Assembly (NCBI GenBank): GCA_002778195.1
Contig: PCDI01000008.1
Span: 1,472,239 to 1,536,238, forward strand
Length of the DNA: 64,000 nucleotides
Direction: 5' to 3'
Origin: Raffaelea ambrosiae
Taxonomy: Eukaryota > Ascomycota > Sordariomycetes > Ophiostomatales > Ophiostomataceae
Positions 9,923-21,586 of this stretch are shown piece after piece (the first letter of the stretch is position 1; every line of letters starts with the position of its first letter). The notes beneath the pieces are model-generated. The model did no database searches, had not been told where the DNA came from, and saw nothing but the letters and a program-made list of their open reading frames with translations. The translations under genes were made by a program, and so were the position numbers.

Positions 9923-12730
9923 ATGGATCTCCCCATTGCTCTTCGACGTACGCGTCGAAGCACCTCTGAGCTGACTGCTGTATACAATGCTTCGGATGTG
10001 CACTCTACCCAATTTGCCGTTGTTACTACTCCAAGGAAGCCTCGTGGACCACAGAAAACCAAGAAGCGCGTCCGTCTCTCTGACCCGGGTCCATCTGCCG
10101 CCACCGACAGTGACAGCCTCCCTGTTGCCACAACTGGCCTGACGCCCGTGATACGACGCACCTCCCTCACAACAAGCAAGTCAGCCTCAACCCGCCGCCG
10201 TCACTCGACACCGGCACGTCGCACGTCTGGCCATGGCATGGGGCTTGACTTGGACTCCCCATCTAAGCCCCACAGCGGCCAAGTCACTTTCCTGCCTCTG
10301 CGCCAGGTCCTGGACGGCCGTGTCAAACGACGCATTCGTCGTAATGGCCTTAGCGAGGAGATGAATATCATCCACGCTGAGAAGAGGCGACGGGCTGCTG
10401 CGGCCAAGGCTGAGCTGGATCAGCTTCACCTGGAAGTCTCCCAGAAAGATGCCGAAATACAGCGACTGCAACAGTTGTCCGAACAGCAGCAAATTCATCG
10501 GCAGCTGGCCGGCAGCATTTCGGACGAGAACGATGACACCATTGTGCAGGACAACGACCGCATTACGGAGCTCGAACGCGAGGTCAGTGAGCTTCGACAG
10601 AAGCTTGCTGCACGACGTGTCGAAGACACGTTGCCTCCCATCACACCAGATGCAGACCGCACCTACAACTGGACCATGGCGGCCAGAGACCCCTTTGGTT
10701 CCACGATTGGCGATAGTATGCACGATGACAACAACACCTCCTTCTTCATGATGAGTCCTGCCGCCGACTTGGTAACAGTCGACGACGATGCCTTTGGCGA
10801 CAGCACCCTGGCCGATCTGCAGTGCAGCACACCTAGTCGGCCCACCCAAAAGAAGGGACAGACTCTTGCCTCAGGTTCCTTCCACAATAGCAATGGCGAA
10901 GGTTCTTTTCCGACACCGCCTGCCACGAGCCCGGTGGCACTCACACCCACCACCCCAAACGGCCGCTTTGTGGCCAACATGTTGTCGCCTATTGTGAGCA
11001 CATCGCTCCCAGCTGTTGCCCATGCTGAAATGCAGGCAGATCTGTCCGACCACGAGGAGCGGGCGCTGCGTCACGAGCTGGCCTCCATGGAGCGGGAGAT
11101 GGGCAAGCTGACTGCCAGTCTCGAAACCTACCACTCACTATTGGCCCGACTGGACACCCAACTGCCGCCGGCTGATGGCGAGCACCTGGAGGGTGTGCAG
11201 GCCACACAGAGCAGCAAGGAAGATGCTTCTGCAATCGAGGCTCGCGTGACCCTGTTACTTCGTTCCCTGTCCGACAAGACCTCTGTCCTGGCCGACCTGT
11301 CCAACGGCCTGTCCGGTCTCGGCTTCCCTGGCGGCGATGCGAGTGACATTGTGACCTCTCTGGCCGCAACCTTCCGCACAGCCCGCTTGGAGCTCGAGTA
11401 TCTCACGCCGGGAGAGATCACGCTGCCCTTGACCGCTCCTGGTGCCCGGGTGCTCGATCTCCTACTCGAGAAGCTGCGCTCACTGGCCCGCCAGGTTCGC
11501 GAGTCTGACGAGCAGATCGACGAGTACCACGAGATCGAGCGCAGTCTCCGCCAGCAGCTGGGATCCCGGGTCGACACCATGGACGGGCTTGTTCGCGATG
11601 TGGCGTCGAGGGAGGCACGTATTGCAGAGTTGGAAGCAGCTGCGGCAGCGGAAGATGCCAAATCGAAGGCATCTTTGGCTGAGCGCGATGAGCGGATTGC
11701 CGAACTCGAAATTGGCCTCGATCGTCTCAAGGGCGCCATGGCAAGCTATGCACGTGACATTGCCGAGCTGGAAGAGCTAGTCCGGCGGCTGGAAAAGTCG
11801 TTGGGGGAAAAGGATACCACGCTGGCGGAGAGAGATGCAGCTGTTGCCTCGCTGGAGACAAAGCTGGCCGTGGCCATAGAGCAGGCGGGCACATTGCGAG
11901 CAGAGAAGAAGATCGCATCCGAACGCGCCACCGAGGCCGCTTTCGCTGCCGAGGGATCTTCTCGGCTGCTCCAGCAGACCCCAAAATGCGAGGAGACCTT
12001 CCGAGAAACACTCCGCAAGGCCCAGGAGATCCACCGACAGGAGCTGCAGACGCGGCTCCAACAGCAGAGGCAGCAGGTGCAACAACAACACGACGCCGTC
12101 CTTGCCGGCCTCAACCAGGTCCACGGCCGCGCCCTCGCCCTGCGCGACGCACGTGTCAGCGAGCTGCGCAGCGAGATTGAGCAGATCAATGCGTCTCTGC
12201 GTGCGGCCCACGACACGGCGCGCCGGCTGCGTCTCGATAATGCGGGCTTGGGCGCACGCCTCGATGCCGAGAAGCACAAGGCGCAAGACGCCGTGACTAA
12301 GCTGCAGGCCGAGCTGGCGCGTGTGGGACGGATGGGGCAGGATCTTCTCCTTTCTCCCGCTTCGTCCTCGCTTCGTCCTCCTGGCTTGCCGCTGTCTCAT
12401 CCGGAGGTGAAAAGCCTGGGGCAGTCAGAGACTGCACCCAAAGCGGCAACTGGACGGAGATTGCTGGCATTGGGCCGTCAGCGCAGCAGCGGCAACCACA
12501 GTGCCAGCACCACTACCAGTTACAGCCCTACGGATACGGCCAGTGACGACCCCAGGCTGGGTCTCTTTTCCCAGCCAGCCAAACGGAGAAGCAATGGCGC
12601 TGTTGAAGGCGAAGAAGACGCCGTGTCTAGATTAGCCGACGGCAGCCAGACTGCAAAGAGGCGGAGGAGGCGCTATGACAGTGGCCTTGGTTTCCTGGAC
12701 GAGGAGGCGGATGAACTCGGTGTGTTGTAA
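9923..12730 (+). CDS. Large coiled-coil protein of unknown function, probably nuclear
   Basis: I do not recognise a named family. The 935-residue product has a basic Ser/Thr/Arg-rich N-terminus with nuclear-localisation-like clusters (PRKPRGPQKTKKRVR) and a conserved-looking segment VTFLPLRQVLDGRVKRRIRR. A first coiled coil follows (EKRRRAAAAKAELDQLHLEV), then a Pro/Ser/Thr-rich disordered middle with several SP/TP sites. A long second coiled coil runs from about residue 370 to 810 and includes Gln-rich parts. The tail is disordered with a second basic cluster (AKRRRRR) and an acidic end (FLDEEADELGVL). This layout is common in spindle-pole, septal-pore and chromosome-segregation proteins, but that is inference only. 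The open frame extends upstream without an ATG, so the first ATG (9923, MDLPIALRRTRR) was chosen. No intron is evident. Confidence 0.85.
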   Translation: MDLPIALRRTRRSTSELTAVYNASDVHSTQFAVVTTPRKPRGPQKTKKRVRLSDPGPSAATDSDSLPVATTGLTPVIRRTSLTTSKSASTRRRHSTPARRTSGHGMGLDLDSPSKPHSGQVTFLPLRQVLDGRVKRRIRRNGLSEEMNIIHAEKRRRAAAAKAELDQLHLEVSQKDAEIQRLQQLSEQQQIHRQLAGSISDENDDTIVQDNDRITELEREVSELRQKLAARRVEDTLPPITPDADRTYNWTMAARDPFGSTIGDSMHDDNNTSFFMMSPAADLVTVDDDAFGDSTLADLQCSTPSRPTQKKGQTLASGSFHNSNGEGSFPTPPATSPVALTPTTPNGRFVANMLSPIVSTSLPAVAHAEMQADLSDHEERALRHELASMEREMGKLTASLETYHSLLARLDTQLPPADGEHLEGVQATQSSKEDASAIEARVTLLLRSLSDKTSVLADLSNGLSGLGFPGGDASDIVTSLAATFRTARLELEYLTPGEITLPLTAPGARVLDLLLEKLRSLARQVRESDEQIDEYHEIERSLRQQLGSRVDTMDGLVRDVASREARIAELEAAAAAEDAKSKASLAERDERIAELEIGLDRLKGAMASYARDIAELEELVRRLEKSLGEKDTTLAERDAAVASLETKLAVAIEQAGTLRAEKKIASERATEAAFAAEGSSRLLQQTPKCEETFRETLRKAQEIHRQELQTRLQQQRQQVQQQHDAVLAGLNQVHGRALALRDARVSELRSEIEQINASLRAAHDTARRLRLDNAGLGARLDAEKHKAQDAVTKLQAELARVGRMGQDLLLSPASSSLRPPGLPLSHPEVKSLGQSETAPKAATGRRLLALGRQRSSGNHSASTTTSYSPTDTASDDPRLGLFSQPAKRRSNGAVEGEEDAVSRLADGSQTAKRRRRRYDSGLGFLDEEADELGVL

Positions 12731-13222
12731 ATACTGGGGAGAACTTGGGGATTCTGCAGGGCATTGCAGGCGTTCCATGGGCCGAATTGCTGTAACTATC
12801 ATCCCCTTTGCTTCTTGTCTCTGATATCTGGGTCTGATATCTGGGTGGCCCTTTTATATCCCGAGTTGTCTTGATGTCCTTCGTTTAGATGCTGTCTCTT
12901 TTGTCACCGAATTCTACTTTAATGTCCTGATTGAATCAATGCAAATAAGCGCCTTTTTTGGGGGGGGGGTCAAGTCGTAAAATAAAAAGAAGCCCCCACG
13001 CAACGACATCGCTATTTCGTCATGCAATCATAAGGTAGCAGTAATATCAACACATCGAAGAGGAAGTTACAAAAAAGTGCACAGCAGAGCCAAAAAAACA
13101 AAAACAAAAAAACACTGCCATCGTAAACTATGCCATGAAAAGCCAACTCCCCTCCTCCCCGAAAATAACCCCACTATGAATTAGATAGCATCGTAGCACA
13201 ATGTTGTCTTCATTTTGATTAC
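12731..13222. other. Convergent 3' intergenic region
   Basis: This lies between the ends of the coiled-coil gene (+) and the MFS gene (-). It contains a direct GATATCTGGGT duplication (about 12822-12846), a ten-G run at 12960-12969 and A-rich DNA that probably serves as polyadenylation regions for both genes. Confidence 0.5.
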
Positions 13223-15009
13223 CTAGTATACAAACACAAACTCGTCGTTCTCCAGATCCGTCAGGTTCTCAAAAGCACGGTCACCAGATGCCTGGTTCTC
13301 GCCCTCAGTCTCCCGCATTATCCGGTCTGCGTCCTTTGCCGAGAACATACTGGTGTCCACAATCACGGCGCTCTTGCCAGCCGCCACACGGCGCTCGGAG
13401 TGCGAACGGTTCAGGAATGCCAGGTAGACAATGGTAAGGCCCGACAGAATGACCAGGACAATGTACAGCGCCAGGTTGCTGCGCAGACCACGGGCGTACT
13501 TGGGAGCCTCGGCCGTGGTGTACAGCTGAGGGCCAACGATGTTACCAACACACTGGCCGACACTCAGGATTGACGTCACGCACTTCCGCTTGGTGTCACC
13601 AGCCGTGTTTTGGGCAGACCACGAGTATATCAGAGGAGTGATACCCGGGTACACCGAGATCAAGTAGTAGCCAACCAGGAGAGGCGCCTTGTGAGCTGCG
13701 TCGTGGGAGATGACCATGAGCATCACACAGCCGGCAATGGGTGGCAGGCAGAGCAGGGAGATGACAGGGCCCTTCACGCGGATGTGAGTGGCCAAGAAAG
13801 CACCGCCGATAGTAGCCATGAGCTGGACGAAGCCAAAGGGGATGTTGAAGAGAATAGTGGTGAAGGAGTCAAAGCCAAAGGACTTGATGATGAGCGGGCC
13901 GAAGGTGGAAATGCCGCCAGAGGGAATACTGATGGAAAACACCAGAGAAAACCAGCACCAGGTCTTGACATCCAGCATGGCCTCTTTGGCATGGTCCCAG
14001 CGCCACTCACGCGACATGACACCCATCTGGTTCATACGCAGACGCTCAATGGCGATGACCTTGTCGTGGTCTTTGAGGAACTTGGCCTCGATGGGTGAGT
14101 CGGGCATGAAGATGATCATGATAAATGAGAAAGCCACGGTGATGACGCCGAAAAACAAAAAGATGATCTGGTACGAGTGCAGTTTGGATGTGTCAATGTG
14201 GCCGATGCCGTAGGTGATTAGACTGCCAAACTGTGGTAGAAACTAGCGTTAGGTATAAACTGGACAAATCTCGATAATGACACAGAGAAGCCAATTGAAC
14301 AAGAATACAGAAAATCAAAGGAAGAAAAAATAGAATCTGGAAGACTTACCATGTTGGTGAAGCCATTCATGGCGTACCAGTAGCTGATACGGACAGTCTG
14401 TTCGCGACGACGCCACCACATCTGCGTGACGGCAATGAAGCAGGGTGCCACGGCAGCCTCGAAGAAACCCAAGAAGAAGCGGCTGGCAACCAGGCCGTTG
14501 AAGTTGTGTGCAGCAGCCATGCACGCCAGCGTCACACCCCAGAGAAGGACAGAAACACTGATGAACTTGCCAATCGGCAACTTGACCAGCAGCCATGCCA
14601 GCGCCGGCTGGGCCACCAGCTGGGCCAGATATACAATCGAGCCCAGCCATGAGTACTCGGAGCCCTTGAGACCCGTGTCTTCAATCAGGCCAAACACGGA
14701 TGCGTATGCCAGCGTAGCCTTGTCCAGGCCCTGCAAAAAATACACAAACAAGATGATGGGCAGGAGCACAAGATCAATCTTGCGCAGCACCCGCTTGTTG
14801 TCATCAGGTGTCACCACCACACGACCACCCTCGGTATTCTGCACCTTGCGGAGCAGCTCAGCCGCGGCATCGAGACGGTGGTGCTCGGCCGGGGCGGGCT
14901 GGATTTCAGGCACAGACGTCTTCACATCGACCGCCACGGCCTGCGTCGGCGTCGAGGCAAGCTCTACAGACCCGAAAGCCGGCTTGGTCTGTTGATCGTC
15001 GCTGCCCAT
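13223..15009 (-). CDS. MFS transporter, anion:cation symporter family (allantoate permease type)
   Basis: This predicted 555-residue plasma-membrane transporter has about 12 membrane segments. Exon 1 is 14350-15009 and exon 2 is 13223-14230, with a 119-nt intron (14231-14349; donor GTAAGT after NGFTNM, acceptor CCACAG before FGSLITYGIG). Family marks include KIDLVLLPIILFVYFLQGLD (first helix), YSWLGSIVYLAQLV, GFFEAAVAPCF and a central loop with MPDSPIEAKFL. These match the Dal5/Tna1-like group, which takes up organic anions such as allantoate, nicotinate and other vitamins or carboxylates. The substrate cannot be told from the sequence. The N-terminal 70 residues and the acidic C-tail are cytosolic by topology. 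The ATG at 15009 lies only 40 bp from an assembly gap, so promoter sequence is incomplete. Confidence 0.93.
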
Positions 15010-15048
15010 TTCAGTCTCTTGAGAATATGTGTTTTTTTTTGGGAGGGG

Positions 15049-15233
15049 NNNNNNNNNNNNNNNNNNNNNNNNNNNNNNNNNNNNNNNNNNNNNNNNNNNN
15101 NNNNNNNNNNNNNNNNNNNNNNNNNNNNNNNNNNNNNNNNNNNNNNNNNNNNNNNNNNNNNNNNNNNNNNNNNNNNNNNNNNNNNNNNNNNNNNNNNNNN
15201 NNNNNNNNNNNNNNNNNNNNNNNNNNNNNNNNN
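15049..15233. other. Assembly gap (185 N)
   Basis: This is a run of undetermined bases. It is flanked on the left by a T-run plus GGGAGGGG, and a 19-G run lies 93 bp to its right, so unsequenced homopolymer is a likely cause. Confidence 0.99.
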
Positions 15234-15325
15234 CGTATAGTCAACAGGGCAGGGCCGAAATATTGGGAAAGGGGTGATAGGATTGGAGAAAATAAAAGAC
15301 AAGATATGCCCGTCATGAAAAAGCA

Positions 15326-15344
15326 GGGGGGGGGGGGGGGGGGG
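15326..15344 (+). repeat. Poly(G) tract, 19 nt
   Basis: An uninterrupted G run just right of the assembly gap, in non-coding DNA. Confidence 0.95.
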
Positions 15345-16720
15345 AGAAATGGGGGATGAAGATGATATTAGGGGCGAGGAGACCCAAGATATGTACATCG
15401 AGACCATTATACCCAACCCAGGCACCTCCGCCTTACGTTTGTGGAACACGCTGGATAGCAACACCGTCGTGCTGCTTTAGCACCAGTCCGTCTGGGGAGG
15501 AGGGGGCGGCGGAAAAACCTCGTTGCAAAGCAGCTCCATAGCCCGATCTCCCCATCGCCGTCTTCTTCCCGCGTGACGAGCGGGACGACAAAAGCAGGAC
15601 CAGGGGATTGAGTGGGTGTTGGGATGGAGAAACAGCCCCGGGGGGGGGGTCAAAGGTGGGTGCTAGCCTGTCAAGGAGGATCGAGCGGAAGGACCAAGGA
15701 GGGAGACAGGCTGGATGACCACTACATAGTATGTAAGAAGGATGTCTTGTACGGGTACGGCAGCGGCACGTTCAGAACAGAAACCAATGAAGCAAAAGCC
15801 CTGACGGGTCCACACAATGCCTTCTCTGGGGAAGGATCGTGGGGAGGCTGGAGGTTGTGGGGAATGGAGATGTGTGCGTCTCGCACTCGGAGATCCGGTA
15901 GTTACTTCGGTCTACGAATATACTGGCCCGCGGAGGTCAAAGTTCATTGTGCTGCGGTAGTGTGTGTAAATAGTTACTACATAGTCCTTACAAGGCTTGG
16001 AGATCCTCGGCTGTCTTGTTCAGCAGGTCAGGAGAGCTACACGGTTTCCCAGTTTCCACTTACCCCATGCGGCAAATTCGACGCTGGCCTGCAAAGGTGA
16101 TTCGAGTTGGACAGAGAACTAAGTCTCTGGCAGGCAAGGCAGCGGATGGTACAACAGACATTTCATGTGCATGAGTCTGCTGTTACTGCATCTCCCAATA
16201 CAAACGCATCTTCTGGCGATGCTTGCAACATCCGCCCTGTGCGTATCTTACCATCCGGCGGAATGTGCGTCTTGCGTGCTTTACCATGCACGCGCTATAG
16301 ACCTCGCTCCTTAGTTGTTTTCTGCCTCATTACGCATGGGAAAATAGTGTTGTATTTCCGTTTTGTCCGGAGGCTAGATTTCCCGCGAATGAGGAGGCGC
16401 ATAGGCAAGCTAGCTGCCAAACAGTAGCATCCGCGACTGTCGTATTTGAGGCTCCGTCTCAGACCCGACCACATACTTTTGCGGGAGTACGCAGTGACTT
16501 CTGACGCTACATGCGAGTGGTGCATACCGGAAGTATAGGGATGCTCGCGAGCATCACCGCGGAGTGCTATCGGTCTGGGCACCTCCCCCGCCTTCAGTCG
16601 AATTGCTGCGTAGCCGCTGGATATGTAGAGGGCCTTTTTAGAGGTCCTCCAAGACTTCAATCCACTTTCTTTTCTTATTTCTCTTATTGGCAATTCTGTG
16701 TTTCATTGGCAACGGTATTG

Positions 16721-17060
16721 CTAGTCCGGAAGGAAAGCCGTATCTGCTACCCACTCCAGAGGCACATCGTGCGATGAGTAGAGCGCATGGGCGGCGTCCC
16801 GGATGGCTCCATCAAAGGAGCCGAGATCAGGCTTGACGCACACCAACCTTGGAAAATAGTTGGCCAAAGTGTTCGGGTATCGCTTGACCGAATCCTATAA
16901 GTTTTTCATGGCAAGCCGACCTGCGATACTTCGCCATGCGTCAGCCGATCGGATCCGCCCAGGGGCATGCACACGGGCCATAGTGAAACCAGCGGAGCTT
17001 CTCCTCTGGAAGATTGTCATGCCACGAGTCATAAACGCTGCCGAAGTTAAACCGAGTCAT
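16721..17060 (-). pseudogene. Possible relic of an unidentified protein gene
   Basis: Read leftwards, an ATG at 17060 opens a 39-residue stretch (containing DSWHDNLPEEKLRWFHYGPC) that ends at TGA 16941-16943. After a frame change, a further 57-residue open stretch (NTLANYFPRLVCVKPDLG, then VPLEWVADTAFLPD) runs to TAG 16721-16723. Both have protein-like composition, unlike the surrounding DNA, and the two fragments together could come from one gene broken by stops and frameshifts. I do not recognise the family. It may equally be chance. Confidence 0.3.
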
Positions 17061-18597
17061 TTTTTTCCGCACAGGCCACCAGGCACAGCATATTCATCAA
17101 GCCTCTAATATCCCACGTATGGGGATGTTCCTGGAGGAACACTTTGGGATATGGGAGGCCAAGTCTCTCTGACCACTCAGGTGTCGATTCGTCAGGCAAT
17201 AACAAGCTGCCAAATTGAGACAGCTAATAATAGTGTAAGTGCTCGTATTGGCTGCGGCTTGCAGAACAGCAACCACGGACGCGGTCGTTGTCCGGTGCTT
17301 GCCGCCGTCCTGTAGGTCCCTGCTGGAACTTGACCGGGACTCTGGCGGCAGCATTGCTGCCCGTACGAGCTTTGCCTGACAGCAATATCGGCTGTCTCTA
17401 GTGCACAGCACAGATATAGCCTCTCGGGCGAGCTCCAATCTTATCAACATGCGTGGTAGAAGTGGCAAGGCCGAAGTCGGGTAGTGCACGTCGACATCGG
17501 CGCAGAACAGCAGAGTGCTATCATGAGCAACGGCGAGGACCATTGAAGATGAGGAAAGAGCCGGCATCTTTTTCTTTCGTCTCCTCGATTTCTGACCAGC
17601 TGTTCGGCGCAGGTGCGGACTGCTTGCGGCGTCTAGACCATCAACTGGCCAGACGTAGGCAAGCGTAAACACAGCGCAAACACAGTATTATGCTACGTTT
17701 TCAACTAGCAGCACTGCACTTCCTGGCAGAAGGAATTTGTGGGGACGACATTGTCAGACACAGCCAATCAATGGCTTGCAGTGGATTACTACGGGTTCCT
17801 GGCATCGATAGTCAAGCCTCTCATTGGCTCTCTCAACCCCTTCAACGCCCTCTTATTCCCATGACAAACAACTCCGGCACGACAACTGCACATCGTCAGG
17901 GTCACAGAGAGGCAGCAGATCGAGTGTCTCGCATGTTGGGAGGCCTGACGTACTGCTGGGGAAAGAATCTGCGGCCCTGCTGGTGCTGGGAATGGCACCA
18001 TGGGCTTTTGCCACAGGACCCCTCGCGAGAGCTCACATCACCTCCCTTTCTCCATTGTCCCCCCATCGTGTAGCTCCATCCCAGTTTTTTGTACTTTCAT
18101 GTGCCCCTGGCTCTGTTTCTCCATCAATACTCTTGGGCCACTGGGGTCACTAATGCACCCATCCCGCGGGATGGTGTGCAAACGATCTGCCGCCGGTGCT
18201 TCTCCACTCTACCTATCACTCCGCAGAAATCCACTGGCGACCGCCGACTCACTCCGCTTTGCACTCCGATGGACCAAATGGCCACGCTCTGCGATGTTGG
18301 CGCCTATCATTGCTCCCTCCTCCTCGGGTTCATATTCTTCCTCTTCGTCGTGTAGGCACCCGGCGCCCGACTGACAGGCACTGGGCTTCCAGCGATCTCG
18401 GTCTTGTCAGCCGTCTTTATAACTCCTTTCAATCCCGTCTGCTCAGCAGTCATTGTCGGCCTCTTAGTTTTTTTTTTTTTTTTTTTTCTGTTTTTATGGT
18501 TTCTGCTTTTTGTCAATCATTCACTTCCTCCCCATTGTCCTTCTCCTCTCTCTCCTCACCCTACCCCCCTTCCTCCACATCCTTTCCCCTCATCACC

Positions 18598-21318
18598 ATG
18601 TCGCTACAGCACGAGCGCGTTCCCCACAAGTACGCTTTTCAGGAGTCTGTACAGTCTGGCCTGCCGTCTGTGGCGCTCCGGTCCACTGACGACGATGCCA
18701 ATGGCTTCGACTTCACCTTTGGGGCTGTTCGTCCGGGCATCTTCCGGGCCACGTTCACCTCTCCGGACCACCCACTTCCGCCGTTCCCCAGTGCTCCGAG
18801 ATTAGAACCTGCTGTCACCAACGGCGCTGTTTCCAAATTCACCGTTGATGCCGCCTCAAAACACAGCACCATCAACGTCGGCGATGTGCGCGCCGTGGTT
18901 GACTGGTCGCATGCCCCCGTCGTCTCGCTTTACCGCGACGGCGTCCAGAAACCCCTGTACCGTGACCTGAACTTCCGCTCGTATGCTGCCGACGGCAAGG
19001 GTGTTGCCCACTACACCTCTTATACGAAGGGCGACCTCTATGTTGGCCTCGGTGAGAAGGCCGCGCCTATGAACCTGGACGGCCGCAGCTTCAGGGTCAC
19101 CGCCAGTGACACCTTTGGCTACGATGCCTACCACACCGACCCTCTGTACAAGCATATCCCGCTGCTCATCCATGTCACCACCAGTGGCGTTGTCGGCATT
19201 TTCTCAACTACGCACTCGCGCGGCACATGGTGTGTTGGCTCCGAGATCGACGGCATGTGGGGCCACTTCAAGGTCTACCGCCAGAGCTACGGCGGTCTCG
19301 AGCAGTACCTGCTGATTGGCTCCAGTGTCGCCGAGGTTGTGCGTCTGTACGCTGATGTTGTTGGCTACCCTATGCTGGCTCCTCGCTATATGATGGGCTA
19401 TGTCGGCGGTGGCATGAAGTACACCATGGAGGACAACCCGCAAGCCTACCGCAGCGTCCTGAACTTCATTGACAAGTGCAGAGAGCATGACATCCCGGTC
19501 TCGGCTTTCCAGATGAGCTCCGGCTACACAATTGCCGAGACGGAGCCCAAGACCCGCAACGTCTTCACTTGGAACTCCCACCGTTTCCCAGATCCGCGCG
19601 CCTTCACGGCCGAGTGCCACAAGAAAGGTGTGCGCCTGCTGGCCAACATCAAGCCGTACATTCTAGACAACCACCCGGACTTCCCGGCTCTGGTCAAGAA
19701 CAAAGCCTTCTTCCGTGACCCAAAGACTGGGGGTCATGGTGTGGCCCGTCTGTGGAGTGCCGGTGGTGGCGAGAGCGGCGAGGGTGCTCACATCGACTTC
19801 ACTTCCAAGTTCGGCTTCGACTGGTGGTACAACGGCTGCAAGTCACTTCGAGAGATTGGCATTGACGCCATGTGGAACGACAATAACGAGTACAACATCT
19901 ATAGTGATGACTGGGAGGTGGCTCTTGAGAACACCAAGGCCCCCAAGGACGGCAGGACCCCCAGAAATATTGGTCTATGGGGTCGTGCCATGCACACTGA
20001 GCTGATGGGCAAGAGCTCCCATGACGCCTGTGTGGATGTTGTGCCGGATGAGCGCCCTCTTGTCCTGACCCGCAGTGCCACTGCCGGTACCATGCGGTAT
20101 TGCGCCTCGACCTGGAGCGGTGACAACGTCACCAGCTGGGACGGCATGAAGGGTGCCAATGCCATTTCTCTGGCTGGCAGCTTTTCCCTTCTGCACGTGA
20201 GTCTTCCTTACCCATACCACCAGATTTGTACTGTTTTTTTTTTGTTTTTTTGCCTCGGGGTATCTCTAACCTGCATGTAACAGTGCTACGGGCACGACAT
20301 TGGCGGCTTCGAGGGCCCCCAGCCAACCCCCGAGCTCCACCTCCGCTGGATCCAGATGGGCATCTACCAGCCGCGTTTCGCCATCAACTGCTACAAGACG
20401 TCTGAGGAGGACAACCTTGTCGGTGAAGTCATCGAGCCGTGGATGCACCCGTCGGTCACCCCGCTGGTCCGCACAGCCATCAAGCGCCGCTACGAGCTCA
20501 TCCCCTACACCTACTCGGGTGCTCTCCTGTCCCATCTGACTGCCCTGCCGTCCATGCGCTGGACCGGCTGGGGCTACGAGGAGGACCCGGAGGTCTGGAG
20601 CAAGCCCATCCTGGAGGGCGACACCCAGTTCTGGTTTGGCGACTCGCTGCTCGTCTCTGGTATCTACGAGCCTGGTGGTAGCGTTGCCAAGGTGTACCTG
20701 CCCAAGTCTACCAACAACTCCATTGCGTCCACCGAGTTTGGTTTCATTAACACCAACGCGCCGTACGACTGGCTCGAGGCCGGTAAGTGGCACGATATCA
20801 CCTCCGTCTGGTACACTTCCATCCCGGTTCTGGCTCGCGTCGGTGGCGCCGTGCCCGTCGGCAAGAACGTGCACACCACCAGCCGTGTCGGCCACAAGGT
20901 GGAGGACGTCGAGTTCCCCAACCAGGCCAAGGACGACTGGCGCGGCATTGAGGTCTTCCCGCCACCAGCCCTCACGGCTGGCCAAACCGAGGAGATCCCG
21001 GCCGTGGCCGAGTTTGTCAACACCTGGCTCGAGGACGACGGCATCAGCAGCAAGGGCCGGTCGCCAATTTATGAGATCCGTGCAACCTATGGTGTCAGTG
21101 GCACCGACAAGCCGATCAACTTGAAGGTAGAGGCTGGCGTCAAGGTCGCCGCCACCGTTAATGATGCCGCTCCCTGGTCACCCCTGTGGCTGCTCAACGG
21201 CGTTGACATCATCCTCCCTGTTGGTGAGGAGCGTGCTGTTGAGGGTGCCGAGTCCAAGGGCATTGATGACAAGGGCCGCCACGTCTACCATGTTAAAACG
21301 GTGGACATCAAGGCATAA
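18598..21318 (+). CDS. Glycoside hydrolase family 31 alpha-glucosidase-like enzyme
   Basis: The 877-residue enzyme is encoded in two exons, 18598-20196 and 20284-21318. The 87-nt intron (GTGAGT...AACAG) splits SLLH|CYGHDIGGF. The GH31 TIM barrel carries both catalytic aspartates: the nucleophile D428 in MWNDNNEYN and the acid/base D509 in TWSGDNVTSW, followed by GHDIGGF. The N-terminal beta-sandwich is seen in GLGEKAAPMNLDGRSF. The family releases glucose or xylose from alpha-linked glycans. The NDNNE nucleophile motif, instead of the WxDMNE of classical maltases, places it in a distinct subgroup whose substrate I cannot name. There is no signal peptide, so an intracellular role is likely. 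The frame stays open upstream, but the ATG in CACCATGTCG (18598) gives the normal N-terminus. Confidence 0.94.
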
Positions 21319-21586
21319 AACCTTATTTTTTTTTCTGCATATGCATACTTATCACTACCGCGAAGGGGGAATGAATGGAAAAGATAAAGAGCGAACAGTG
21401 CGACAAGAGGCACATGCTGTTGTGCCCCACACAAGCTGAGCAGAATAGAATAGACTTGGCATAGAAACCCCATTGAAGAAGCCCGTGATCGAAATCCCAT
21501 CTCATATCAGGAAATAGGGTGAAAATTTGCAATGGCAAACCCAGTGTAACTAATCATCTGAATTAGACCGCCACAATAAAGTGTTG

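Larger units (their letters stand above)
15010..18597. other. Long intergenic stretch with assembly gap and weak relic
   Basis: No intact gene can be supported across this 3.6 kb. ORFs are short, lack family resemblance or lack an ATG. It contains the N gap, G runs at 15326-15344 and 15640-15649, ACTACATAGT words near 15722 and 15974, a possible gene relic on the minus strand (16721-17060) and the promoter of the GH31 gene with a T-run near 18469-18487. Confidence 0.5.

Noticed and set aside
10187..10849. 220-codon open frame on the minus strand
   Set aside because: Antisense to the coiled-coil gene, with no family resemblance and no promoter context.
15612..16100. 162-codon plus-strand open frame
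   Set aside because: No domain, odd composition and overlap with G-run and dispersed motif DNA suggest chance.
17097..17672. 191-codon minus-strand open frame
   Set aside because: The first codon is GTG with no suitable ATG, the product is low-complexity and no family is recognised.
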